DNA from: Anomaloglossus baeobatrachus
Taxonomy: Eukaryota > Chordata > Amphibia > Anura > Aromobatidae
Length of the DNA stretch: 64,000 nt
Direction of reading: 5' to 3'
Assembly: GCF_048569485.1 (NCBI RefSeq)
Contig: NC_134353.1
Coordinates: 421,286,243 to 421,350,242, forward strand
The notes under the pieces: model-generated
The model's database searches: none
The model's input: only the letters and a program-made list of their open reading frames with translations
Told to the model about the DNA's origin: nothing
Part shown: piece after piece, positions 46,005 through 57,066 of the stretch
Layout of the letters: the number at the start of each line of letters is the position of its first letter
How positions within the stretch are numbered: the first letter of the stretch is position 1
Program-made: the position numbers and the translations under genes

Positions 46005-46690
46005 ACTTAAAGGGGTTGTCCACTACTAGACAATCCCTTCTCATTCCAGAAGTGTGCAGCTTCATGTATTTCTATGCAGCTGTACATTCCTTTCCGGAGA
46101 GTGGCAGGCCGTGATGGGTACTGTGACTCGATCAAGTGTGAATCCAGCCTAGATACACTTTTTAGGTCAACGTTTACACAGCATTAACCAACTGGTTTGT
46201 TCAAATGTTAACAAAATCATAGACATTTTTTGCAGTAGGTAGCATAAATTGCTAAGTGATCCAAAGAAGAATTGTTTGCACGCAGCCTAGAAAAATAAGA
46301 ATTGCCGCTTCTTACAGTTATAATACCAAAACTGTCACTTCTCCCAATGTATATGGAATTGCTTTTACAATAATTCCCTAGTATACTGTAATCACCAAAT
46401 ATACTCAGAATTTCAGAAACTGAGCAGCTTAAATTCCCTGCTCTGGCAGCTGTGTTGTGTTTCACATACAATCATGAATCTAGCAGATTCCAACATACAG
46501 CGAGGCTTCAGTAGTCAGAGGAAGAGGGGCGGTGCAGGAGATTTGAAAACCTGCAGCTGCCAGCTTGAACAGCTCACACAGCTCTAAAATAATATTTTCG
46601 GCCATTACAATACACAGGAACATTTATTAATCCCACATCCAATAGAATTTCTGAATGCTAAAAGCAATAGACAAGTGTGTAACTGAGGGT
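46005..46690. other. Repeat fragment then unassigned sequence
   Basis: 46008-46060 reads TTAAAGGGGTTGTCCACTAC, like a dispersed repeat end; the remaining 600 bp has no recognisable element or gene. Confidence 0.35.
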
Positions 46691-46869
46691 ATATGTAGCA
46701 GGTGAAATAAATATTGAGCACATCACCAATTTTCTAAGTATCATTTAAAAGGTGCTATTGACATGAATGTAACACAAATAAATGACGGTAATAATCCATC
46801 CAATCTACACAGGCAAAGAAATCAAACCAAAGATGTTCATAAATTAAGTTATGAAAAAGTATTGAACAT

Positions 46870-47872
46870 GATTATTGAAATTTATTTAATAGTTGTTGGT
46901 GATGAAACTGGTGACAGCTTCATGATGCCTCTTCCTTCTTCAAGATGAAACTAGTCCCGTGTATTGCTCAGGTGTGATTTTGGTCATTGCTCCACACAAG
47001 CACTCTTCAAATTTTGAAGGTTCTGTGGGCTACTTCTGTGAACTCAGAGCTGTAGTTCCTTCCATAAATTTTCTATTGAATTCAGGTCAGGTGATTGTTT
47101 GGGCCATTGTAGCATCTTTATTTTCTTTCTCTGAAACCAATTGAATTTCCTTGGCTGTGTGTTTGGGGTCCTTGTCTTGCTAAAATATCCACCCTCTCTT
47201 CAACTTCATCAGATTTTTATCAAGAGTGTCCCTGTACATTTTTCCATTCATCCTTCCTTCAATCACAAGACGTTTGCAGGGCCATATGCTGAAACTTAGC
47301 CCCACACCATGATGTTACCGCCTCCAAACTTCACTGTTGGTACAGTGTTTTGGGGTGATATACAGTACATTTTGATCTCCAAACATGGTGTGTATTATTG
47401 CATCCAAAGAGTTACATTTTGGTCTCATCTGACCAAACTATATTCTCCCAGTATTTCACAGGTTTTTTAAATGTTCAGCAAACTTTCAACGTGCTTGAAC
47501 TTGATTTTTGTTCAGCAATGGAGTCTTGCATAGTGAGCATGCATACAGGCCATGGAGGTTGAGAACATTACTTATTGTTTTCTTTAATAGAGTTGTACCC
47601 ACTGATTCCAGGTCTTTCTGTAGCCCTCCACAGGTAGTTCTTGGCTCTTGGACAACTCTTCTGATTACTCTTTTAACTCCTCTGAAATCTTGGTCATGGC
47701 TGGTTTCTGGTGAAATGATGTTCTTTCCACTTCTGGATTACTGGATTATGACCCCAACAGTACTCACTGAAACTTTCAGTAGTTTAAAAATTATTCTATA
47801 ACCAATTCCATCAGTATATGTTGCAACAATAAGGTTGCAAAGGTCGTAAGGCAGCTCACCGGTTTTACTCAT
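46870..47872 (-). pseudogene. Tc1-like transposase, inactive
   Basis: The minus strand starts MSKTGELPYDLCNLIVATYT and continues through an HTH (FKLLKVSVSTVGVII), the linker (VIRRVVQEPRTTCGGLQKDL), the first DDE Asp region (FGQMRPKCN, where the usual SDE has decayed), IHTMFGDQN, WRR..HGVGLSF, the second Asp region ([11 protein letters not shown], Lys replacing the Asn of the usual QDND) and a degraded ..PEFNRKF where SPDLNPIE is expected. Several stops and frame changes; loss of the first Asp and the Glu context would each inactivate it. Length (about 330 codons) fits Tc1. Confidence 0.85.
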
Positions 47873-47947
47873 CATGAGATGATTCTTGAGTGGCACCTTA
47901 ATAATGAGATACCTTTTTATAGGCCATCAGTTGAACCAGCTGATATT

Positions 47948-48645
47948 TGTCATGACTTACAGCTGTCAGTGTTCCCTGAAGCGTGGCCGGTGGGAGGAAC
48001 CTCCCCTCCGTCTCTCCCCTCTGTGCCTCATTTCCAGGATCATGGTGCCTTGTCTTGGTGTCATTTCTGTTCATGCGGTGCCAGTTATAGTTCTGCCTTG
48101 CAGTGTGTTCGCTGGTCTCTGTAAGTTGCCTGATCCTGTCCGTTTTCCTTGTTCATCCTTCCTGACTCCCATCCTTCTTACCATGTCCGTCCTCCCTGAC
48201 TTACATCCTCCTTACCACATCTGTCCTCCTTGACTCCCTGTGCTCCTGACTGTGTTCGTCCTCTCTGACTTCTGTCCTCCCCTTCCGATCCCATTTCGGT
48301 TGTTAAGTCTCTGTGTTTCCCCACTACCACCTGTTCTCCTGGCTTCCGACCTCGGCTAGTGACAGACTTTGGTAACTATTCTCATCTGGTCCCTGACGTT
48401 TTCTCTTGGCTTCTGACCCGGCTCTACCTTGACTCTGACGCCGCCTCATCCCTGGTACTATGCCATCTCCTGACTCAGACCTCGGCTCAAACGGCTATCC
48501 CCTTCTGATCCACTGGTGGAGCTAGTTACACCTAGTGGATTCGTCAGTTTCCCAATTTTCCCAGAGTGCCAGCTCCCCTTGCTGGTATAATACATTTACT
48601 ACCACCTTACATACTCCAGGGGTCTCCCCCTGCTGGATTATTGCA
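47948..48645. repeat. Solo LTR, 698 bp, in the Tc1 relic
   Basis: Starts TGTCATGACTTACAG and ends GGATTATTGCA. Flanked by ATATT at 47943-47947 and 48646-48650, a perfect 5-bp duplication. C- and T-rich interior with repeated TCCT.ACC..GTCC phrases. Unrelated to the 1.1-kb LTR family. Start TGTCATGA suggests gypsy. Confidence 0.88.
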
Positions 48646-48848
48646 ATATTATTTTTCACGGAGTCTCCGGATTGCTTTCTGATTACTTATAAATTTAAGC
48701 TGCTGTCAAAACTTTAAATGGCTGTTTGCCCCTCTCTTTCTGCATGTGTTCAATACTTTTCCCTGTGTTATTTCTCATTATAACACAACTAAATTTATGC
48801 ACATCTATGGTTTGATTTCTTGCCTGTGCGGATAGGATGGGTTGTTAC

Positions 48849-49095
48849 TAGTGATGAGCGAGAACTATGATGCTTCATACTCGAAATGAGCAGGTGAGAT
48901 GCTCAGACCGGCTCAACTTTAGTACAGAGGTATAATGGAATTCAATGGGAAACTCAAGCATTTTTCCACAAGACTCTTCCAGAAAAATGCTCAAGTTTCC
49001 CATCGACTTCCATTATACTTGGAGCTAGAGTAGAGCCCGTCCAAGCTTCCAACTTGCTCATTTCGAATAGCGGGCATTCGAGCATGTCATCACTA
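48849..49095. mobile_element. hAT-type MITE, 247 bp, in the Tc1 relic
   Basis: Ends TAGTGATGAGCGA and, inverted, TAGTGATGACATG. Flanked by GTTGTTAC (48841-48848) and ATTGTTAC (49096-49103), a 7-of-8 match. The interior is two inverted halves (AAAAATGCTTGAG-type arms around 48970). Confidence 0.8.
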
Positions 49096-49599
49096 ATTGT
49101 TACCGACATCTGGTAAGAAATTCATGTCAATAGCACCCGCTGTATGTATGTATATGTGTTGCATGGTTGCTGGCCGTTACTCTGTCGCTTTTAGCATCAT
49201 ATATCTTTCAGAATTATTAACTGCTGACCCCTGATGAATGTGAGCAGTGATAAATAAATGAGAAGAGCATAGGGAAATGTAGGACAGGATCCCCAGTGCT
49301 AGTTATTCCTGCACAGTTAGTGTAATAATAGTGGCTTCAGATAAAAAATGTTCTTCATTTTGGGATATACGAGGTGACACAAATGATTACAGCAAATGAG
49401 GAATATTCCCTTTGAAACATCTGTGGATATATATCTATTGATTTATAAATATCTAACCAATAGTTAACTATATTATTATACACCTTCTCTTTAAGTCATA
49501 TCTGTTACTAAAGTTATATTGTCGTGTTGGCTAAAAGTGACGGGACCACACTGGACTATAAAAATAATAATATTGCGCTCAACTGTTCCTATTGTTTAA

Positions 49600-49955
49600 C
49601 CCCTTAAGGATGAAGCCAATTTTGTACTTAATGCCCAGGCCAAATTTTAGAATTGTGACAAGTGTCACGTTGACAGGTTATAACTCTGGAACGGTTCAAC
49701 GGACTCCAGTGATTCTGACATTATTTTTTCGGGACATATTGTACTTCATGATAATGGTAGATTTAGGACGATATTTTTTGCTTTTATTTCTGAAAAAATC
49801 GGAAATTTTACGAAAACTTTGAAAATGTCTCAATTTTCAAACTTTTAATTTTTATGTCTATAAACCAGAGAGTTATGTCACACAAAATAGTTAATAAATT
49901 ACATTTCCCACATGTCTACTTTACATCAGCACAATTTTTGAAACAAAATTTGAGT
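49600..49955. repeat. TTAACCCCTTAAGG element, left end only
   Basis: Preceded by TTAA (49596-49599). The sequence ends with ACATTTCCCACATGTCTAC near 49900, inverse of the right end of the tandem array at 31145, so this is the terminus of the family whose interior is the 380-bp tandem repeat. Confidence 0.6.
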
Positions 49956-51117
49956 CAATGGTTTGAACAGTAATGATGCAACACCACAACCAAGACAGTG
50001 GGAAGAATGCACAATTCAGAGTTAAGTCTGGTTCCATTGTTAGGTAAGCTTATCCACCTCCTCCACAAGCTGCTCAATGGACATGACCCCATACCCAACA
50101 GCAACAGGGCAGAACATTCATCCACTCCATGCTCTCAGTCTTTTTGTTCTTGCTTGTACAGCCAAGCTGTTTCCATCTTAAGAGCATGGGCAACAAATGC
50201 CATACAGTGGATAAGTTGCTGTTCTGCACAGTAAATCCCATGCTAGATGGCTCCCCATTTAGTGCAACTCAACAGTGTTATAAGAGACTATACCCAGAAC
50301 AATATAGGAAATACATGTTTCCTCAAGACCCCTCTATGCTCCCCGCAGAAATAAAGCTACAACCTGTGCTAGTACTCTAACTATAAGTAACCAAAGTAGC
50401 TGCCGCAATTATATGTGTAATGATGGACCAGATGCTTTATCTGCTGCTGCATCAATATGCACACATCAGCAATGAGTTCAGTTAAACCTTTCTCCACCAG
50501 CTATCCTGAGCCAAAATCCATGAGTTCAGTAGACTGAACCAGTGACAAGTACTCTCCCAGTTTGGGATAGGCATACTGACTTGTCCAACCTCGAGTGTAC
50601 GGTCAGAGAGGGTATTCAGTATGGCCGGAGGCTTTCTCATACACAAGCACACTAGATTCTTCTCCACAACTGTGAACAAAACTTGCATATGTCAAAATGA
50701 ATCAGGCTTGGATCAGTGCTGACTTTCATTCACCTATGAGCGATGCCAATGATTAGATCAGCTAAATCCTCTGCCTGTGGAAGCACCCCACAAGTGACCC
50801 CCTTTTGGAAACTAGACCAATCAAGCAATTCATCTAGGAGTGTAGTAAGCATGATGAACCCATAGATGTTTCACAGAACTGTTTAAAATGTGGATGTGAA
50901 AATGAAAATTAGTTTATTCTGCTAAAACGTTTTAGCTCCAAATTTGTAATATTCACAATAGATAGTATGAGATAGCGGACCCCATAATTTGTTAGGTAAT
51001 TTTCGCTGAATGTGATGACACCCCACATGTGGTAAAAAATAGAGATGAGAGAACTTGAGGTTCGGGTCGGAAACCGACTTTGGGTTCGAAGTTCAACTGA
51101 GTTACGAGTGTAAACTA
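49956..51117. other. Unassigned sequence with a distant tandem-repeat-like piece
   Basis: 50000-50700 looks like decayed coding DNA of unknown origin (only short open frames, no family recognised). 50780-51040 resembles 60320-60480 (CCCCACAAGTGAC, CTAGGGGTGTAGT..GAAC) and is probably another TTAA-type repeat interior. Confidence 0.4.
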
Positions 51118-51209
51118 CTCAAGTGAGCATCTCTGTGCTTTGGTATGAGTGATTCTCAGCCCTGTGCGAGCCGCGTGCATTGTTTGAACATCGTTTGAAC
51201 ACTGACGTT

Positions 51210-51567
51210 CCTCATCATTGGTGCTGAAGTGTCCCGTTTTAAATTTGGCAACACAGTTCCTAACTGTGGAATATGAAGGACATTGATCCCCCAATGTCTG
51301 CGACATATCACCATGAATATCCTTTGAGGGCTTTCATTGCAAAAACAAGAATTTTAGCCCTCCTTTGCTCTCAGTTGCTGTGAATATTGCATTAGACTCC
51401 GCCATTTTGTTTTCCCATGTGCGTAGAACACTGTTGTCATAAGCAACAAACACAAAATTTTAAAAACATATGACACATAAAACTTTCATGTGATGTAACA
51501 TTCGTTAGTCGTTACCATAGAAACAAAAAAATATCACAAAGCCAAAGACTTATCAGCAGCCCCTCAT
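51210..51567 (-). pseudogene. Mariner transposase N-terminal fragment with 5' end
   Basis: From about 51567 leftwards on the minus strand: a GAGGGGCTGCTGATAAGTC terminus, an untranslated leader, then MAESNAIFTATES, a stop, and DMSQTLGDQCPSYSTVRNCV followed by AKFKTGHFSTNDEER. The latter (PSYSTV..W.AKFK.G...DEER) is the second HTH segment of mariner transposases; the usual Trp is Cys. Everything after DEER, including the catalytic domain, is gone. Confidence 0.78.
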
Positions 51568-51833
51568 ATCAATTAACAAATTGCAAAATGAATAAACTAT
51601 TAGCCCTTCTAATTTTGAAGGCATTCTTATTCTGAAGCGTTTTTTCCCACACTTCTCTTAAGACCTTTGCACAGTACAGTGAAATATACATAGATATATA
51701 CAGCACTTCACGCTTGATGGTTGTTTCAAACATTTTACAAAACCAGCCACAAATCATTTGTTGCACATTGCTATGTATGTAACTGAAATCCCTGAAGAAG
51801 ATAAATATGTAATGGATTGGATTTATAATTTTG

Positions 51834-51838
<5 letters not shown>

Positions 51839-51889
<51 letters not shown>
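51839..51889. repeat. (AT)n microsatellite
   Basis: About 25 uninterrupted AT units; the Tc1-type element starts immediately after, using its last TA. Confidence 0.97.
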
Positions 51890-51892
<3 letters not shown>

Positions 51893-53232
51893 TACTGACC
51901 AAAAGTTTGGACACACCTTCTCATTCAAAGAGTTTTCTTTATTTTCATGACTCTGAAAATTTTAGATTCACATTGAAGGCATCAAAACTGTGAATTAACA
52001 AATGTGGAACATGTGAAACAACTGAAAATATGTCTTATATTCTAGGTTCTTCAAAGTGGCCACCTTTTGCTTTGATTACTGCTTTACACACTTTTGGCAT
52101 TCTCTTGATGAGCTTCAAGAGTAATCACCGGAAATGGTTCTCACTTCACAGGTGTGCTCTGTCAGGTTTAATAAGTGGGATTTCTTGCATTATAAATGGG
52201 GTTGGGACCATCAGTTGTGTTGTGCAGAAGTCTGGTGGATACACAGCTGATATTCCCACTGAATAAACTGGTAGAATTTGTATTATGGAAAGAAAAAGGC
52301 AGCTAAGTAAAAAAAAACGAGTGGTCATCATTACTTTAAGAAATGAAGGTCAGTCAGTCCGAAAAATTGGGAAAACTTTGAAAGTGTCTCCAAGTGCAGT
52401 GGCAAAAACCATCAGATGCTACAAAGAAACTGGCTCACATGAGGACTGCCCCAGGAAAGGAAGACCAAGAGTCACCTCTGCTGCGGAGGATAAGTTTATC
52501 AGAGTCACCAGCCTCAGAAATTGCAGGTTAACAGCAGCTCAGATTAGAGACCAGGTCAATGCCACACCGAGTTCTAGCAGCAGACACATCTGTAGACTAA
52601 CTGTTAAGAGGAGACTTTGTGCAGCAGGCCTTCATGGTAAAATAGCTGATAGGAAAGCACTGCTAAGGACAGGCAACAAGCAGAAGAAACTTGTTTGGGC
52701 TAAAGAACACAAGGAATGTACATTAGACCAGTGGAAATCTGTGCTTTGGTCTGATGAGTCCAAATTTGAGCTCTTTGGATCCAACCACCGTATCTTTGTG
52801 CGACGCAGAAAAGGTGAACGGATGGACTCTACATGCCTGGTTCCCACCGTGAAGCATGGAGGAGGAGGTGTGATGGTGTGGGGGTGCTTTGCTGATGACA
52901 CTGTTCGGGATTTATTCAAAATTGAAGGCATACTGAACCAGCATGGCTACCACAGCATCTAGTAGTGGCATGCTATTCCATCCGGTTTGCCTTTAGTTGG
53001 GCCATCATTTATTTTTCAACAGGTCAATGACCCCAAACACACCTCCAGGCTGTGTAAGAGCTATTTTACTAAGAAGAAGAGTGATAGGGTGCTATGCCAG
53101 ATGTGCTGGCCTCCACAGTCACCAGACCTGAACCCAATCGAGATGGTTTGGGGTGAGCTGGATTCTCAGAGTCATGAAAATAAATAAAACTCTTTGAATG
53201 AGAAGGTACATCCAAACTTTTGGTCTGTACTG
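51890..53232 (+). mobile_element. Tc1-type transposon with DD38E spacing (Intruder-like), inactive
   Basis: 1343 bp. Ends CAGTACTGACCAAAAGTTTG and, inverted, CAGTACAGACCAAAAGTTTG, with the inverted repeat extending about 65 bp (through TCATTCAAAGAGTTTT). TA on both sides. Encodes one transposase broken by stops and shortened at its C terminus. The spacing of 38 residues between the second catalytic position and Glu matches the DD38E Intruder family as I know it. Confidence 0.9.
52285..53187 (+). pseudogene. DD38E Tc1-type transposase, inactive
   Basis: Starts MERKRQLSKKKRVVIITLRN. Residues 10-45 form the first HTH (VRKIGKTLKVSPSAVAKTI), 57-62 the RKGRPR GRPR-type motif, 80-112 the second HTH, and 155-158 WSDE with the first catalytic Asp at 157. 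KHGGGGVMVWGCF follows at 190-202. Two consecutive in-frame stops follow residue 225; the same frame continues to FIFQQVNDPKHT, where the second catalytic Asp is Val, and then SPDLNPIE with the Glu 38 residues on. The C terminus of about 50 residues is deleted, the frame running straight into the terminal repeat (DSQSHENK). Three independent reasons make it inactive. Confidence 0.9.
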
Positions 53233-53944
53233 TATATAGGTCTAAACAAGCAAACATAACATTGTTGTGTTATGTGCTCGTCAGATGCAGCCATTACTAT
53301 TTCATCAGGGCGGACATTTGCTGTGACAGGAAACTGATGGGGTGCAGGTAATGGGCGGCCACCAGGGCCGGACTGGCCAGTGGGCAATTCTGGTGAATGC
53401 CAGAAGGGCTGATCCCTGTAGTGGTCTGGTCCCTGTAATGGGCCGCTCACTCTACAGTCACTGCCGCTCTCAGCAGTCTGCACGCCGGGCAACATTAATT
53501 TGCCTTACGCGCAGTAGCATCACTGAAAGCAGCAGGAGGCAGCGCGCTGTGCTATGCCGCCCTGGCCCTGCTGTTTAGTGAGATCCTGTGTCCAGTGTAC
53601 TGCTGAGGAAAGCGCCGATGACCGCAGCTCAAATGTGTTTGCGTCTCTCAGACGTAAATACATTTGCTCAGTGACAGCGCCGGGCCTGGGGCTCCATTGT
53701 GCACCTTGCTGACATCATCCCACTGCTGCGGGCACTGCTGAGGCACGTTGGATAGTGGTAAAAACTCCGTGGAAGAGCCAAAGATGGAAATTGTACTCAC
53801 TATGGGTGAGTGAGGAGGGGATTAGGGCACATAATGGGGGGAACTTTGTAAAAGGGACACAGCTTTGCGAGAGGCAGGGGGAGGGGGAGTACTTAATCCA
53901 GAGGGGTACTGTGTGTGAGAGGGGGGTATTTTACATAACGGCAG

Positions 53945-54370
53945 TGTGTGTGTGTGTAGATATGGGGGGTATAATATTTTGGAGAGGGACAGTGTGTGTG
54001 TGTGTGGGTTATAATATTTTGGAGAGGGGCAGTGTGTGTGTGTGTGTGTGTGTGTGGGGTATAATTTTTTGAAGAGGGGCAGTTTGTGTGTAGGGGGGTA
54101 TAACATTTTGGAGAGGGGCAGTGTGTGTGTGGGGTATAATATTTTGGAGAGGGGCAGTGTGTGTGTGTGTGTGTGTGTAGGGGGTATAATATTTTGGATA
54201 GGGGCAGTGTGTATGTGTGGGGGTATAATATTTAAAGGAAGGGCAGTGTGTGTGTGTAGGGGGTATAATATTTTAGAGAGGGGCAGTGTGTGTGTGTGTG
54301 TAGGGGGTATACTATTTTGGATAGGGGCAGTGTGTGTGTGTGTGTGTGGGGTATAATATTTAAAGGATGG

Positions 54371-54409
<39 letters not shown>

Positions 54410-55195
54410 GGGGTATAATATTTTGGAGAGGGGCAGTGTGTGTGTGTGTGTGTGTGTAGGAGTGTATAATATTTTGGATAGGGGCAGTGTGTGTGTGTAG
54501 GGGATATAATATTTAAAGGAGGGGCAGTGTGTGTGTGTGTAGGGGGGTATAATATTTTGGAGAGGGGCAGTGTGTGTGTGTGTGTGTAGTATAGTATTTA
54601 AAGGAGGGGCAGTGTGTGTGTAGGGGGGTATAATATTTTGGAGAGGGGCAGTGTGTGTGTGGTATAGTATTTAAAGGAGGGGCAGTGTGTGTGTAGGGGG
54701 GTAAAATATTTGGAGAGGGGCAGTGTGTGTGTGTATAATATTTTGAAGAGGTGCAGTGTGTGTGTGTAGGGGGTTATAATATTTGGAGAGAGGCAATTTG
54801 GGTGTGTATGGGGGGTATAATATTTTGGAGGGTGCAGTGTGTGTGAGAGTATAATATTTTGGAGAGGGGCATTGTGACATTGTGGGGGGGTATAATATTT
54901 TGGAGAGGGGCAATATGTGTGTGTGTGTGGGGTATAATATTTTGGAGCGCGGCAGTGTGTGTGTGTAGGGGGGTATAATATTTGGAGAGGGGCAGTGTGT
55001 ATGGGGGTATAATATTTTGGAGAAGAGCAGTGTGTGTGGGGGTATAATATTTCGGAGAGGGGCAGTGTGTGTGTGTAGGGGGGTATAATATTTGGAGAGG
55101 GGCAGTGTGTATGGGGGTATAATATTTTGGAGAAGAGCAGTGTGTGTGGGGGTATAATATTTCGGAGAGGGGCAGTGTGTGTGTGGGGGAAGATA
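53945..55195. repeat. GT-rich minisatellite within the hAT element
   Basis: About 28 units of GGGGTATAATATTTTGGAG followed by AGGGGCAGTGTGTGTG, 35-65 bp long depending on the (GT)n run. A 113-bp block at 54955-55065 is repeated at 55075-55180. The lack of stops on both strands gives long C/H/T/P- or G/V/C-rich frames with no coding value. Confidence 0.96.
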
Positions 55196-55409
55196 TTTTG
55201 TAAAGGAAGCACAGCAAGTCTTTATTTAGTAGCACAGTATGGGAGATATTTATATTTTTGGGCAGTATACTGATACTTTTATTTTTAAAGGCACTGTGTC
55301 AGGAAGTGCTGCTGAAGAACAACGAGGGAGTGCTCGTCTTCAGAGTTGAGCTGTGGGCATGAAATCTGATCATGGTGTCTGTACTACATGGAGACAAAAG
55401 GGACGGGAC

Positions 55410-55660
55410 CAACTCATTCATGTTCTAGTGGTGGCTCTGGTGCTGCATTCATGTGCTGATGGTGGCTCTGGTGCTGTATTTATGTGCTAATGGTGATTCT
55501 GGCACTGCATTAATGTGCTGATGATGGTTCTGGTGTGGCATTCATATACTGATTGTGCCACTGGCGCTTTATCCATGTGCTGATGGTGGCTTTGGTGCTG
55601 CATTCATGTGCTGCTGATGGTTCTGGTGCGGCATACATGTACTAATGGTGGTTCTGAACA
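55410..55660. repeat. Short tandem of about 36-bp units
   Basis: GCATTCATGTGCTGATGG and TGGCTCTGGTGCT recur about seven times, diverged. Confidence 0.75.
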
Positions 55661-56146
55661 TGACAATCCAAAATAAGTTTTATGGCTATGTCAAAAAAAG
55701 CTTAAAAATAATCAAAACTTTGTTTTGAGATTATGAGGAGAATTTGGCAAGATTCAGCTCAGTTTCTGCTCCAAAAACAGTGTAAAGTAACATGTTTACA
55801 CATTTTTTAAGCAGAATGTCTCCAAATCCTCCTCAAATATTTGGTTCTAGCGATGTATTCATGTGAGTAGTTCTTACATGACGCTGACTGCTCACATCCT
55901 CTTGATGTCTGATGCGTCCTTTTTGTTATAAAAAATACAAACTGCTGTTGTGCCTATAAGTGTCTGCATCTCTGACATCACATCAGCAGCGCTGTAGCCA
56001 ATCAGTTACTTGCTGAGCTCCATGATTGGTTGCAACACTGTTATTGTGATGTGAGACCAGTGCTGCAGACAATTGCAGACCTGGAGAGAGTGAATAAAAC
56101 AAATAAACAATGCAGGGAATAGGATTCCAAAAACTGGAAAACCTAA

Positions 56147-56312
56147 AGGCCCTGTCACACACAGAGATAAATCTGCGACAGATCTGTGGTTGCAGTGAAA
56201 TTGTGGACAATCAGTGCCAGGTTTGTGGCTGTGTACAAATGGAACAATATATCCATGATTTCACTGCAACGACAGATCTGCCAAAGATGTATCTCTGTGT
56301 GTGACAGGGCCT
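56147..56312. mobile_element. Harbinger-type MITE, 166 bp, nested in hAT
   Basis: Ends AGGCCCTGTCACACACAGAG and CTCTGTGTGTGACAGGGCCT are a perfect 20-bp inverted repeat. TAA at 56144-56146 and 56313-56315. The interior is one near-perfect hairpin (GCAGTGAAAT..ATTTCACTGC). Confidence 0.93.
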
Positions 56313-57066
56313 TAAAGTTATGTGCACACAAGGTGTTTTAAACTCAAGCAACACCGGCAAGTTTTTTAAGTAGATGTTGAAAACCGTGGCGTTTTTTTTC
56401 CTGACCGATCTTCTGTGTAGTTTTACAGTCATTTCCTGGGTATTTTTTCTATGGTCTTGGCCATCTTTGTTTTTTTTTAGTGTTTTCCTATTGTTTTTGT
56501 CACATTTTTTTTACTGTGCTTTTAAGAAAAAGTAATGGTAACGCAATAAAAGACATCCAGGCATCTTCCAAACCTTTCCATTGATCTGCATTGTAAAGAA
56601 CAGAGCGTCTGCTGAGTGGAAAACACCAGAAGAATGGAGCAGTCACTTCTTTTAATCACTTGGTGGTTTTAGAAACCTGAAGTGGTAAAAGATGCTCAAA
56701 AGCCTGAACCTGCGCACAGTAATAGATGCAGATGATCACTCATTGTATTTTTCATAGTGGTATCCATGGTGGGATCTGCCCCCAAAAATGTCATTGCACA
56801 TTCCCTAAGTGGCATGCACCCAAAATTAGTGTCAGTGGCAACTACAGCTTCCCTGATCACCTATCTATAGAATAGGTCATAAATATTAGCTGAGGGGGAT
56901 CTGATTTTGCATCTCTGCTCATCAGTTATATGATGAGGCCTTAGCATTATATGTAGAGCTCAGCATCCTCTTCTTTAACTAAGTGACCCAGTTCTATAGG
57001 GAAAATAGCGGCTTCACCAGGTGTGGCAACTTAAGAGCAATAAATAGGCCTGAGCTGTAATACTGG

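Larger units (their letters stand above)
46697..49140 (-). mobile_element. Tc1-like transposon relic with two nested insertions
   Basis: The left terminal region (GTAGCAGGTGAAATAAATAT, then GTGCTATTGACATGAATGT) is answered at the right by ATTCATGTCAATAGCACC (about 49121-49138) and by CATCCAATC../GATAGGATGGG segments, as in Tc1 elements with long inverted ends. The transposase remnant lies at 46870-47872 on the minus strand. Two later insertions are present, a solo LTR at 47948-48645 and a hAT MITE at 48849-49095; both interrupt sequence that continues on the other side. The outermost part of the right inverted repeat is missing. Confidence 0.85.

Noticed and set aside
50000-50700. Possible decayed transposase or host exon
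   Set aside because: Only short frames on both strands and no family motif I can recognise; left unassigned.
54598-55235. 204- and 153-residue frames rich in His, Thr, Pro and Tyr
   Set aside because: Minus-strand reading of the GT-rich minisatellite.
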